Shown here piece after piece: positions 1 to 6,908 of a DNA stretch of 40,964 nucleotides. The DNA comes from a virus. Every line of letters starts with the position of its first letter. The first letter of the stretch is position 1. Where the stretch lies: positions 1 through 40,964 of the IMG/VR virus record IMGVR_UViG_3300034121_001234, one strand, 5' to 3'. The translations under genes were made by a program, and so were the position numbers. Below the pieces are notes generated by a model. It was not told where the DNA came from. It searched no databases and saw only the letters and a list, made by a program, of their open reading frames with translations.

Positions 1-1
1 A

Positions 2-415
2 CATAATGACTACCAAGACTTCTCAACAGTCATTGCAGGTAAGCTTAAACAGATTCCTATGCTAGGTATTTGTAGAGGCTTACAGCTACTACACGTAGCA
101 CGAGGAGGTAGTCTGACGCAACACATTCCCGCTCATGGAGGTACTGTTCATAAGCTATTAACTTTTGAAAATGAAGAAATTGAAGGTTGGGAAGGTCTTG
201 TTGTTAACTCTTCACACCATCAGTGTATTCCAACCAATGAGGTAGGCTACGCTGAAAAAGTCTTCCTGAGCAGCGATGGAATCACTGAAGCAGTAGTTGC
301 AACTAACCTTGGTTTCTTAGGAGTTCAATATCACCCAGAGTATGTCAACTGTCCTCAGAGTGGTATTGACTTCTTTGTAGAACTAATGAAGAAAAATTTT
401 GAAGGGATTCTATAA
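2..415 (+). CDS. Class I glutamine amidotransferase (peptidase C26/PuuD-like), 5' end cut by window edge
   Basis: The reading frame is open from base 2 and ends in TAA at 413-415; the start lies outside the window. The visible part has the class I glutamine amidotransferase signature: GICRGLQL with the nucleophile Cys, and near the C-terminus QYHPEY, whose His and Glu complete the triad. The NSSHHQ segment between them fits the gamma-glutamyl hydrolase (C26/PuuD) branch. Such domains release ammonia from glutamine or hydrolyse gamma-glutamyl amides. It overlaps the next gene by one base (TAATG). Clustering with a second glutaminase and three ligases suggests it either supplies ammonia or trims a gamma-glutamyl product; which one cannot be told from sequence. 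Family call is firm, substrate unknown. Confidence 0.88.
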   Translation, partial: HNDYQDFSTVIAGKLKQIPMLGICRGLQLLHVARGGSLTQHIPAHGGTVHKLLTFENEEIEGWEGLVVNSSHHQCIPTNEVGYAEKVFLSSDGITEAVVATNLGFLGVQYHPEYVNCPQSGIDFFVELMKKNFEGIL

Positions 416-1491
416 TGTGTGGTCTCGTTGGTATTGTTGGTGCTAATCTACACTTGTTACACTATGAAGCTTTTAAGTGGATGCTTCACCTAGACACTGT
501 TCGAGGAGAAGACTCTACAGGTGTTGCCTTACGAAAGAGCTTTCTTAACAAAAAGAAAAGTTCGCAAGTTATTGTAGCAAAAACAGAAGGACATCCCTCT
601 AACCTAACTCAAAAGTTTCCAGAGTTGTTTGACACTAGAGGTGTCCTACATCTGAAGACTACAGAGCGTTATGACTTCTTAATGGGGCATAATCGAGCTG
701 CAACTGTCGGTGCAGTAAACTCAACTAATGCTCATCCTTTTCATCATGGAGCTATTACAGGTTGTCATAATGGGACTATCAACCATGGCCTGCTTCAGTT
801 ACCTACTAGTGATGAAATCAAGGGTCATACCGACTCTGAAAAATTAATCTTTGCATTGTCTAAAGGTTGGTCTATTCAAAAGATCATGGACACAGTAACT
901 GGTGCTGCTGCTATGACTTGGTGGGACTCTGAACTAAAAACTTTTAACTTGTATCGAAATAAAGAACGACCTTTATTTTATACACACAACGACGCTAATA
1001 CTATCTTTGCTTATTCTAGCGAAGAGTGGATTCTACGACTAAGTTTGAATAAAGCTAAACTACCTGAGTTGTCCAAAAACATTAAGGAGTTTCCAGTAAA
1101 CAGCTTAATGTCTATTACTGTAGGAGAAACTAAACTTGAGGAGGTAAAAACAGTTGTAATCGCCCCTTTATTTGTGAAGACGACTACAGCGGTTGGTGCT
1201 AGTAACGTACACCAGTTACCAAATAAGAATAGGAAAATAAACCTACATAACCATGAAAAACCTAAGTGGCTAAGGGAGGTAATGGATAAAACAGAACCCT
1301 TTCGCAGTGACTCCGGTTGGTTGGACCTTACTGATCTTAGTAAGAAAGACTTTGACTACAATTCTCGCTATGGTTGCGCAGCTTGTCAAGTAGATCTTGA
1401 CTATGAAGACCATCTAGAAGGCTTTGTTAAGTGGATGGAGAAAGATACTCCCTTCTGCTTAACCTGCTCTAAAACCTTTAAAACCGCTTAA
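415..1491 (+). CDS. Class II (Ntn-type) glutamine amidotransferase with C-terminal CxxC pairs
   Basis: The protein (358 aa) begins Met-Cys-Gly, so Cys2 becomes the N-terminal nucleophile after Met removal, as in PurF, GlmS and asparagine synthetase glutaminase domains. GHNRAATVG (Arg94), CHNG (Asn119-Gly120, oxyanion hole) and TDSE (140-143) are the usual pocket motifs. No synthetase or sugar-isomerase domain follows. Residues 321-351 instead hold two CxxC pairs (Cys321/324 and Cys348/351), a likely zinc-binding tail. It would hydrolyse glutamine to glutamate and ammonia for a separate ligase, plausibly one of the three encoded downstream. The start is fixed by the catalytic Cys2 and by the TAATG overlap with the upstream stop. 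Confidence 0.9.
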   Translation: MCGLVGIVGANLHLLHYEAFKWMLHLDTVRGEDSTGVALRKSFLNKKKSSQVIVAKTEGHPSNLTQKFPELFDTRGVLHLKTTERYDFLMGHNRAATVGAVNSTNAHPFHHGAITGCHNGTINHGLLQLPTSDEIKGHTDSEKLIFALSKGWSIQKIMDTVTGAAAMTWWDSELKTFNLYRNKERPLFYTHNDANTIFAYSSEEWILRLSLNKAKLPELSKNIKEFPVNSLMSITVGETKLEEVKTVVIAPLFVKTTTAVGASNVHQLPNKNRKINLHNHEKPKWLREVMDKTEPFRSDSGWLDLTDLSKKDFDYNSRYGCAACQVDLDYEDHLEGFVKWMEKDTPFCLTCSKTFKTA

Positions 1492-1500
1492 GGAAGTAAA

Positions 1501-2346
1501 ATGGCTATCATTAATAACAAAGAGTTTCTACTAGGTTGTGACCCTGAAGTTTTCGTTGTAGACAAAGACGGAAACTTTGTAAGTGCCCACGGTATGATTC
1601 CGGGCACTAAGGCTGAACCATTGAAAGTAAGAAACGGTATGGTTCAAGTTGATGGTATGGCTTTAGAGTTCGGTATTGATCCCTCTGCTACAAAAGAAGA
1701 CTTTGTATACCGTATCAAAGATGTAATGAGTCAACTGAAGGAAATGCTACCAGCAGGTCATAGCTTGTCAGTTTCCTCTATTGCTAGGTTCTCTCCTGAG
1801 ATCATGGCAGCTCAACCAGAAGAGGCGCTAGAGTTAGGTTGTGACCCAGACTACAATGCCTACACACTAGATAAGAACCCTCGTCCTACTCTACCAGATC
1901 CTAATATTCGATCCGCTGGTGGGCATGTTCACATTGGATGGGGGAGAGGTATGGCTTCTACAGATCATCGACACATTGCTGCCTGTGGAGCCTTAGCAGC
2001 TGAGTTGGACTACTATCTAGGTGCAGCTTCTCTAGCTTGGGACAAAGATGCACTACGTCGTTCTATCTATGGGGCTGCTGGCGCTTTTCGCCCTAAGCCT
2101 TATGGCATGGAGTATCGCTCAGGTTCTAACCAATGGTTAAGGTCAGAAGAGCTAATCGGCTTTGTGTACGACACTACAATTCAAGCTATTCGTAGTGTTA
2201 TGAAAACTGAAGACTTCAAGGGTTCTACTAATCAAAGCTTCTTTCGTGGTTCTGTTAATCTTTCCGCTAAAGAAGTCATTAACTCTAACTGGTCTTACAT
2301 CGGTGAGTCTATCTATCAAACACTAAAGGAAAGCTATGTTCAATAA
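1501..2346 (+). CDS. PhiEco32-type COOH-NH2 ligase (amidoligase, glutamine synthetase-like fold)
   Basis: The 281-residue protein matches the phage phiEco32-like COOH-NH2 ligase type 2 family. Visible conserved motifs are GCDPEVFV (12-19), MALEFG (53-58), SAGGHVHIGW (138-147) and GMEYRSGSNQW (202-212). The acidic and His residues in these are expected to bind magnesium and ATP in the glutamine-synthetase-like fold. Family members are predicted to join a carboxylate to an amine using ATP; the native substrate is unknown. A clear ribosome site (AAGGAAG) lies a few bases before the ATG, and the 3' end overlaps the next gene by 11 bases. Its neighbours (two glutaminases, a second amidoligase, an ATP-grasp) suggest a shared pathway. 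Confidence 0.9.
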   Translation: MAIINNKEFLLGCDPEVFVVDKDGNFVSAHGMIPGTKAEPLKVRNGMVQVDGMALEFGIDPSATKEDFVYRIKDVMSQLKEMLPAGHSLSVSSIARFSPEIMAAQPEEALELGCDPDYNAYTLDKNPRPTLPDPNIRSAGGHVHIGWGRGMASTDHRHIAACGALAAELDYYLGAASLAWDKDALRRSIYGAAGAFRPKPYGMEYRSGSNQWLRSEELIGFVYDTTIQAIRSVMKTEDFKGSTNQSFFRGSVNLSAKEVINSNWSYIGESIYQTLKESYVQ

Positions 2347-2938
2347 CGATGCAGAGTATGCAAAATCTCGAATTGTAGGTAGCTACATGAGAGGTAAAAC
2401 TCAACTTTATAAGATTATTGATATTGTTTCTAGAGATAACGTCTTAGACAAGTCAGTAATCTTAGCATTAGATCAGGATAAAAACTCAGTACAACTAAAG
2501 ATAAAAGAGTTAGAGTTTAGCTTTGGTAAACTAGGTTACGTGAATGACGTTAACTCAGGTATTGCAAGTTTTATTAGCAGACTCCCCCTACGTCGAGACT
2601 ACCGTCAAGGTTTACGTGCTTATCAGTTGATATCTTACAGAGGTGGAGGGACAGGTTCAATCACCGAAAGTTGGTTAGAGCAAAATACTAAGTCTGTTTA
2701 CAAGTGTTTAAATAATATTTTCCCTAAGCTTGAAAAGGTAATTGAGTTATCAGAAGAATATAATGGAGACATTGCCTTTAGCAAAAACTTTGCATTGAGT
2801 AGTAAGTACAAGTTGTTGTACCGAGGCTTTGTTATCGGTGATCTAAACAAAGATGATAAGTTCAAACTCAACCATAGCTTCAACTTTGTTGAAGAAGAAT
2901 TTGTTAAGGAAGTAGGACATGACAACCTTTCTCGATAA
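2336..2938 (+). CDS. Unknown protein within the amidoligase operon
   Basis: A 200-residue protein of unknown function with no catalytic motif I recognise. The central stretch SRLPLRRDYRQGLR (about residues 81-94) resembles a pattern I associate with a phage protein often found beside COOH-NH2 ligases; that is recollection, not a search result. A following Gly-rich segment (YRGGGTGS) may be a loop. No signal peptide or membrane segment is visible. It starts 11 bases inside the upstream ligase gene and overlaps the downstream amidoligase by 20 bases, so it is translationally embedded in the operon and probably works with those enzymes, perhaps as adaptor or substrate. Confidence 0.7.
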   Translation: MFNNDAEYAKSRIVGSYMRGKTQLYKIIDIVSRDNVLDKSVILALDQDKNSVQLKIKELEFSFGKLGYVNDVNSGIASFISRLPLRRDYRQGLRAYQLISYRGGGTGSITESWLEQNTKSVYKCLNNIFPKLEKVIELSEEYNGDIAFSKNFALSSKYKLLYRGFVIGDLNKDDKFKLNHSFNFVEEEFVKEVGHDNLSR

Positions 2939-3743
2939 AAAAGTAAGCAAAGTCTGGGATACCAAGATAAAAACTGGAGACCTAGGAGTTGAGGTAGAAG
3001 TAGAAGGAAATTCTGTACTACCTGAAGTAGTAACTGATGGCTGGAAAGCAGTTAAAGATGGCTCATTGCGAGGTGAAGCTAAAGAGTATGTGTTTTACCA
3101 ACCGTTAGGTTTAGAAGACACTGTAGACGAGATCAATAAACTTTATGATCTTATTGACGGTAAGATTATCGATTCGATGAGAGCAGGTGTTCACGTTCAT
3201 GTTAACTGTCAAACCTTAACTCTTCGACAGTTGTTTACTGTTATGGCTGCTTACTACTGTATTGAAAACCTTTTAACTGAAGAAGCAGGAGAGGAACGTC
3301 AAGGTAACCTTTTTTGTTTAAGGTTATCAGATGCTGACTATGTTAACACGGGTATTATGAGTGCCTTGTCTCAGAGAGATATCAAACTAGATGGAGGTAT
3401 TTTCCATAATGAAAACCTTCGTTATGGAGCTATGAATCTTGTTAGTCTTAGCAAGTTTGGTTCGTTAGAGTTTCGCGCTCTTAGGACTCCTCTCGATCGA
3501 AAGAAAGTGATTCAATGGGTAGACACTCTGTTTACTCTAAAGACTAACGCTGTTAAGCATTTTAGTGATCCTGTAGAGTTGCTATCAAGCATGTCAGCTA
3601 ACGGTGCTGCTGAAGTTGTTAAAAAGTTGCTAGGTAAACATGCAGTTCGTTTTACAAGTAAAGCTAACTTTGAAGAGTCACTATACGAAAGTATTCGTCA
3701 AATTCAACATTGGGTGTTTTTAACAAACTGGGAGACTAACTGA
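2919..3743 (+). CDS. Second amidoligase (Amidoligase_2-like)
   Basis: The 274-residue protein has the pattern of the putative amidoligase family (Amidoligase_2), a relative of glutamine synthetase fold ligases. Seen motifs: LGVEVEVEG (22-30, two metal-binding Glu), W42 followed by DGSLRG (47-52) and EYV, RAGVHVHVN (88-96, paired His), and GSLEFRALRTPLD in the C-terminal third (Glu and Arg). These match the usual order E-x-E, D-G-S, H-x-H, E-x-R. It is predicted to form amide bonds with ATP, with unknown partners. It is distinct in sequence from the phiEco32-type ligase two genes upstream, so the operon holds two ligases of the same broad fold. One base separates its stop from the next ATG. 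Confidence 0.85.
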   Translation: MTTFLDKKVSKVWDTKIKTGDLGVEVEVEGNSVLPEVVTDGWKAVKDGSLRGEAKEYVFYQPLGLEDTVDEINKLYDLIDGKIIDSMRAGVHVHVNCQTLTLRQLFTVMAAYYCIENLLTEEAGEERQGNLFCLRLSDADYVNTGIMSALSQRDIKLDGGIFHNENLRYGAMNLVSLSKFGSLEFRALRTPLDRKKVIQWVDTLFTLKTNAVKHFSDPVELLSSMSANGAAEVVKKLLGKHAVRFTSKANFEESLYESIRQIQHWVFLTNWETN

Positions 3744-3744
3744 A

Positions 3745-4539
3745 ATGGCTACTGAAAACTTTGTTTACCCTTATCGTCAAGCTTCTATGAGTGCAATTGC
3801 CTTAGCGCAAGGTATTCATGGAAAAGTACTTCGTCTAGAAAACTCAAGGTTCCGTCCTTCTGCAAAGAAAACAGTTATTAACTGGGGTTCTACTGTAGTA
3901 GACCCTAAGCTAGTCACTGTTAAGGTAATCAATAGTCCAGAGCTGGTTAAACGAGCTAGTAACAAAAAAATCTTTTTTGAAACAGCGAAAGCTGCAGGAG
4001 AAGAAGGTCCTTCGATTCCAGAGTTTACTTTCTCGAAAGAGGTAGCTAGTGGCTGGTTGACGGAAGAAAAACCAAAGAAGTTGTTTGCTAGAACAGTGCT
4101 AGCTGGACACTCTGGCGAAGGTATTGTTAAGGTTAATACTCTAGAAGAATTAGAGCCTCTGCCTGAAGGAACTCTTTTTGTAGTCTATGTCCCAAAAAAA
4201 CGTGAGTTTCGTTTCCATGTAGACCGTATTACTGGTGTTTTTTGTACTCAAGAAAAGTTGAAGAAAAAAGAGGTACCTAATGAAGAAGTAGACTACCAAA
4301 TCCGTAATCTTGCCAATGGCTTTATTTTTGCTAAGCAAGACATTGAAGTACCTGACGGATGTAAAGAACAAGCAGTAAAAGCACTAGCAGTAACAGGACT
4401 AGACTTTGGTGCAGTAGATGTTATCTATAACGAAAGGCAAGAGAAAGCTTATGCTCTAGAAGTTAATACTGCTCCGGGGCTAGAAGGCTCTACTATTTTC
4501 GACTACGTTGAAATGTTTGAAAGGCTAAAGAATGGTTAA
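3745..4539 (+). CDS. ATP-grasp carboxylate-amine ligase (RimK-like)
   Basis: This 264-residue protein is an ATP-grasp ligase. The Gly-rich loop is GHSGEGIVKV (121-130) after an Arg116 that fits the phosphate-binding region; REFRFHV (153-159) is the central strand; LDFGAVDVIY (219-228) and ALEVNTAPGLEG (237-248) supply the metal-binding Asp, Glu and Asn. ATP-grasp enzymes activate a carboxylate as acyl-phosphate and couple it to an amine or thiol. The closing NTAPGLEGST pattern is like RimK, D-Ala ligase and peptide-tagging enzymes. A GGGAG ribosome site precedes the ATG, and the 3' end overlaps the next gene by 8 bases. It is the third ligase of the operon; target unknown. Confidence 0.9.
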   Translation: MATENFVYPYRQASMSAIALAQGIHGKVLRLENSRFRPSAKKTVINWGSTVVDPKLVTVKVINSPELVKRASNKKIFFETAKAAGEEGPSIPEFTFSKEVASGWLTEEKPKKLFARTVLAGHSGEGIVKVNTLEELEPLPEGTLFVVYVPKKREFRFHVDRITGVFCTQEKLKKKEVPNEEVDYQIRNLANGFIFAKQDIEVPDGCKEQAVKALAVTGLDFGAVDVIYNERQEKAYALEVNTAPGLEGSTIFDYVEMFERLKNG

Positions 4540-5290
4540 CGCTTACTTAGCTCAACCTTTTGCTACTGCACTGTATAGCTTGTACAATCCTACTCACGTA
4601 GGTTGGTTTGATCCTTATTGGTTAACTATCCAAAATAACTGGGTAGAATTCTATACTAACCGTAGGGGCACACTAGCACTGTTAATTCTGAATGACTTTA
4701 AAAAAAAGTTTAAAGAGACTAAAGTACTTAAACGCAAAAACTTTGAAGGTTTTGAAGAAAGTCTAGAACAGTATCGAACAAACTTACTGTTTGAAATTCG
4801 AAGTTATAAAATAAACTCTATTGATAAGAGAAGGTTTTTTAACTACACTAGGATGATGAGTGTAACCGCTGAACTTGAAGATCGGGGGTTAGCTAACTGC
4901 CTTAGCTACTTACCTAGTATCCTACCACAAAAAGTAACAAGAAATGAGTTAGAGCTACTAGTAGAAACTTTCTGTTACTGCTTCAAGCACATTGTAAACA
5001 CCTTAACAGACTTAGAGGTTGACAAACAAAAACTAGAAGAATTAGGACTACCAACTACTGTGGAAGAACTTAGACTGCTTGTAGAAACTGTCAGAGATCC
5101 GGGAGAGTTATTCGACTGGCATAAAACTTCTGCTGGCTTTGAGTGGTGGTCTTCTATCTACTTGAAACGTAAAGGAGATTTCAAGTACCATGTTAACGAG
5201 TACTTGAACTCTTTGCATTCTGAGTTAGAGTTACCTACTAGGTTAGCACCTATTCCTACAAAAGGCTATACTATCAAAGGATTATTTTAA
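4532..5290 (+). CDS. Unknown protein, last gene of the amidoligase operon
   Basis: A 252-residue protein I do not recognise. It is aromatic- and charge-rich, with the N-terminal region containing several Trp and Tyr (residues 20-45), a Lys-rich stretch around 58-72, and a mostly helical-looking second half. There is no signal peptide or clear membrane segment. It overlaps the ATP-grasp gene by 8 bases and is followed after 11 bases by a strong terminator hairpin, so it is the final cistron of the operon. Its tight coupling to the ligases suggests a role in the same process, possibly as modified substrate or specificity factor, but nothing in the sequence shows this directly. Confidence 0.7.
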   Translation: MVNAYLAQPFATALYSLYNPTHVGWFDPYWLTIQNNWVEFYTNRRGTLALLILNDFKKKFKETKVLKRKNFEGFEESLEQYRTNLLFEIRSYKINSIDKRRFFNYTRMMSVTAELEDRGLANCLSYLPSILPQKVTRNELELLVETFCYCFKHIVNTLTDLEVDKQKLEELGLPTTVEELRLLVETVRDPGELFDWHKTSAGFEWWSSIYLKRKGDFKYHVNEYLNSLHSELELPTRLAPIPTKGYTIKGLF

Positions 5291-5301
5291 ACAAACAAGA
5301 A

Positions 5302-5357
5302 AGCCCCTGTCAGCATTGCGCTGGCGGGGGCTATCTACTTTTCTTTTTTTTTTTTTT
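5302..5357. terminator. Bidirectional terminator between convergent operons
   Basis: A 13-base-pair GC-rich stem (5302-5314 with 5320-5332, two G-U wobbles in the plus transcript, 5-base loop) is followed by a T-rich run at 5339-5357. It sits between the stop of the plus-strand operon (5290) and the stop of the minus-strand lysis cassette (5361). On the minus strand a run of As precedes the hairpin and a moderately T-rich stretch follows it, so it could end both transcripts. Confidence 0.85.
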
Positions 5358-5360
5358 GTG

Positions 5361-5618
5361 TTAGTCACGTTTGTTAGAGTTTACAAAGTAGTCATGTAGT
5401 TCTTTACGAAGATCTTTCATTTCCTGTTTAATCTCTTCAACAGCTTTTCTGTCATCTTCTCTACGTGAGTCTCTGTTCTTAATTTCTAACTCTAGCAACT
5501 CTATTTTTCTGTTGTTTGTTAGTACTGTTCTTATTAGCCAGTATATAGCCCCAAAAACACTAGCAACAACTCCTGCAACTATTTCATTTATCCACTGTTC
5601 CATAACACCCTGCATCAT
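5361..5618 (-). CDS. Small membrane protein with coiled-coil tail; possible second holin or antiholin
   Basis: An 85-residue protein with one hydrophobic segment near the N-terminus (about residues 12-34, from IVAGVVASVFGAIYW onward) followed by a highly charged, heptad-like helix to the C-terminus. That architecture is common among phage lysis accessory and holin or antiholin proteins, but no family motif is visible. It is the last gene of the lysis cassette and overlaps the Rz1-like gene by 35 bases. Three in-frame ATGs (5618, 5615, 5603) are possible starts; the one at 5603 has AGGG four bases upstream and the pair at 5618/5615 has AGGA close by. The start is unresolved. Confidence 0.65.
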   Translation of the reverse strand: MMQGVMEQWINEIVAGVVASVFGAIYWLIRTVLTNNRKIELLELEIKNRDSRREDDRKAVEEIKQEMKDLRKELHDYFVNSNKRD

Positions 5619-5808
5619 ATCCTGTAATTAAATCTTCACCAGCAAGGATAGTTTGAGGACCACCGTCGATAAGAAGAACATCGTTTAGTTTGTCGATCTT
5701 AGGTGACAAACCATCGCAAAGCCCTTTATCACTCATTGCGTTTTTGTTGTCTAAGCCGCAGCCTGTCAACAGCATCGCTAACAGAGCGAGTATCGCTAGT
5801 AGCCTCAT
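5584..5808 (-). CDS. Rz1: Rz1-like outer membrane spanin lipoprotein
   Basis: A 74-residue protein with a lipoprotein signal: short positive N-terminus, Leu/Ala-rich core, then LLTGC as lipobox with the acylated Cys at residue 17. The mature part is about 58 residues with two further Cys. It overlaps the preceding Rz-like gene by 80 bases in another frame, the classic nested spanin arrangement. Together they would bridge the periplasm and fuse inner and outer membranes after endolysin action, implying a Gram-negative host. It is not Pro-rich like lambda Rz1, so the assignment rests on the lipobox and the overlap. Confidence 0.82.
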   Translation of the reverse strand: MRLLAILALLAMLLTGCGLDNKNAMSDKGLCDGLSPKIDKLNDVLLIDGGPQTILAGEDLITGYDAGCYGTVDK

Positions 5809-5974
5809 CTATCCTTCTCCTAGTTTCAATATAAGTTTCTTGTTGTTGTATGATTACTTCTTGTTTAGTGTCTTTCACCCCTTTAGAATAAAGAAGATAA
5901 CTAGCACCAAAGGCTAAAACCAAAGCAAGAAGAACCGCTCCTATTACTATTCTATTTGTTATTAAGCTCATCAT
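5729..5974 (-). CDS. Rz: Rz-like inner membrane spanin
   Basis: An 81-residue protein with one N-terminal transmembrane segment (about residues 9-29) and then a Gln/Glu/Arg-rich helical periplasmic region that looks like a coiled coil. This is the i-spanin topology. The coding region overlaps the holin-like gene by 23 bases upstream and contains the start of the lipoprotein gene downstream. Two adjacent ATGs (5974 and 5971) are possible starts. Function as half of the spanin complex is inferred from topology and from the overlapping lipoprotein; sequence conservation with named Rz proteins cannot be judged by eye. Confidence 0.8.
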   Translation of the reverse strand: MMSLITNRIVIGAVLLALVLAFGASYLLYSKGVKDTKQEVIIQQQETYIETRRRIDEATSDTRSVSDAVDRLRLRQQKRNE

Positions 5975-6161
5975 TAGTATACTCTTTTCTTTTTGAAACT
6001 AACTCTGTTTGTTTTCCTGCCCAGTCCATTCCAAAGGAAGCTCCGATAAAGAGCATTAAAGGCCAAGCAAGTACTTCAAGAACTTCTACTCTACCGTAGA
6101 GACCTATGTAACCTAAGTAAACTAAGACTAGTACAGCTACTTCTCGCTTATAAGTTTTCAT
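5952..6161 (-). CDS. Probable holin (two membrane segments)
   Basis: A 69-residue protein with two hydrophobic stretches (about residues 8-24 and 27-46) and a charged C-terminus, the size and layout of class II holins. The segment EVLAWPLMLFIGASFGMDW is reminiscent of small holin-like proteins seen next to M15 endolysins in aquatic phages. It begins with a TAATG overlap on the endolysin stop and runs 23 bases into the Rz-like gene. Holins time lysis by forming membrane holes that release the endolysin. Another small membrane protein lies at the end of the cassette, so which is holin and which is antiholin is not settled. Confidence 0.72.
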   Translation of the reverse strand: MKTYKREVAVLVLVYLGYIGLYGRVEVLEVLAWPLMLFIGASFGMDWAGKQTELVSKRKEYTNDELNNK

Positions 6162-6580
6162 TAGTCTAACTCAAAGTGAGGACTGTCAGTCTCTCCTTTT
6201 TCCCTAGGCTTACCGTCTGAGTCCCAGTCTGCGCCCCAACGAATTGGGGTACCTAGTTCTTCAGAGGCTTTAAACATTGCGTTAGCAATAGTGTTAAACT
6301 TAGAAAGAGTAGTCCAGTCGATAGGATAAGGAGCTAAGTCTACAGCATGGCTATAACCATCTGGTTGAATGAAGTGCCTGCTAGTTAGCGTCCAAGTTAC
6401 TACAGGACCGGGTTTAGTACGTCCTTGAGCATAAAGCTCTTTTTGTCTTTCAGGGGTTCTTACTCCTTCTAGTACAGTAAAGTCTTGAGAAGACAATTGA
6501 ATTGCCCTCTCAATAACTTTTACTAGTCTAGGATGAACTCCCTTGAGGATTTCTTTAGATTTGTTTCCTAGTTGATACAC
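6161..6580 (-). CDS. M15-family endolysin (L-Ala-D-Glu / D-Ala-D-Ala type peptidase)
   Basis: This 139-residue single-domain protein is an M15 (VanY-like) zinc peptidase of the phage endolysin type. The first zinc motif is SRH (His69) followed by HAVDLAP (Asp81), and SPHFEL (His135, Glu137) supplies the third ligand and catalytic acid. EGVRTPERQ (38-46) and RWGADWD (114-120) are further family hallmarks. It would cleave peptide cross-bridges of peptidoglycan. There is no signal peptide, so it needs the holin. The start codon is GTG at 6580, preceded by AAGGAA with a spacing of seven bases. It opens the lysis cassette of endolysin, holin, Rz, Rz1 and a second membrane protein. Confidence 0.93.
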   Translation of the reverse strand: MYQLGNKSKEILKGVHPRLVKVIERAIQLSSQDFTVLEGVRTPERQKELYAQGRTKPGPVVTWTLTSRHFIQPDGYSHAVDLAPYPIDWTTLSKFNTIANAMFKASEELGTPIRWGADWDSDGKPREKGETDSPHFELD

Positions 6581-6623
6581 TATGTTTCCTTTTTTTTTTA
6601 AGCTGATCTACATGTTTGTTTTA

Positions 6624-6908
6624 TCATGAACGAGTAGGCCAAATAACATTAGTAGGAAAACCTTCTTGTTCTGGTAAATCTAGTAAAGCTTGCCTATAGT
6701 TGACCCAAGATAGTTTTTCTTCTTCAGACATTAAACTCCAACGAACAGCACTTCCTGGAATTTTATCTACAAGTTCTTCAAGTAATTTATTACGTAAAGA
6801 TCTAACTTCCTCAGCTGTTGCTAAAATAGATTCAAATTCATTTTCTACTAGAGATACTGTGTTTCCGTTTTCCATATCAACATTAATAATCAAATCTTTA
6901 ACTAGCAT
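6624..6908 (-). CDS. Tail-tip/fibre assembly chaperone (Phage_tail_APC-like)
   Basis: A 94-residue protein whose C-terminal half, from WVNYRQALLDLP to FPTNVIWPTRS, matches the phage tail assembly chaperone pattern in which a Tyr-Arg-x-x-Leu helix is followed by a Pro-rich FP-x-N-x-x-WP end. Such genes usually follow fibre or tail tip genes and help fold or attach them. It starts 11 bases before the end of the J-like gene with a strong GGAGG ribosome site. The N-terminal half is not conserved to my eye. Function as chaperone of the upstream tail tip protein is inferred from family and position. Confidence 0.78.
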   Translation of the reverse strand: MLVKDLIINVDMENGNTVSLVENEFESILATAEEVRSLRNKLLEELVDKIPGSAVRWSLMSEEEKLSWVNYRQALLDLPEQEGFPTNVIWPTRS

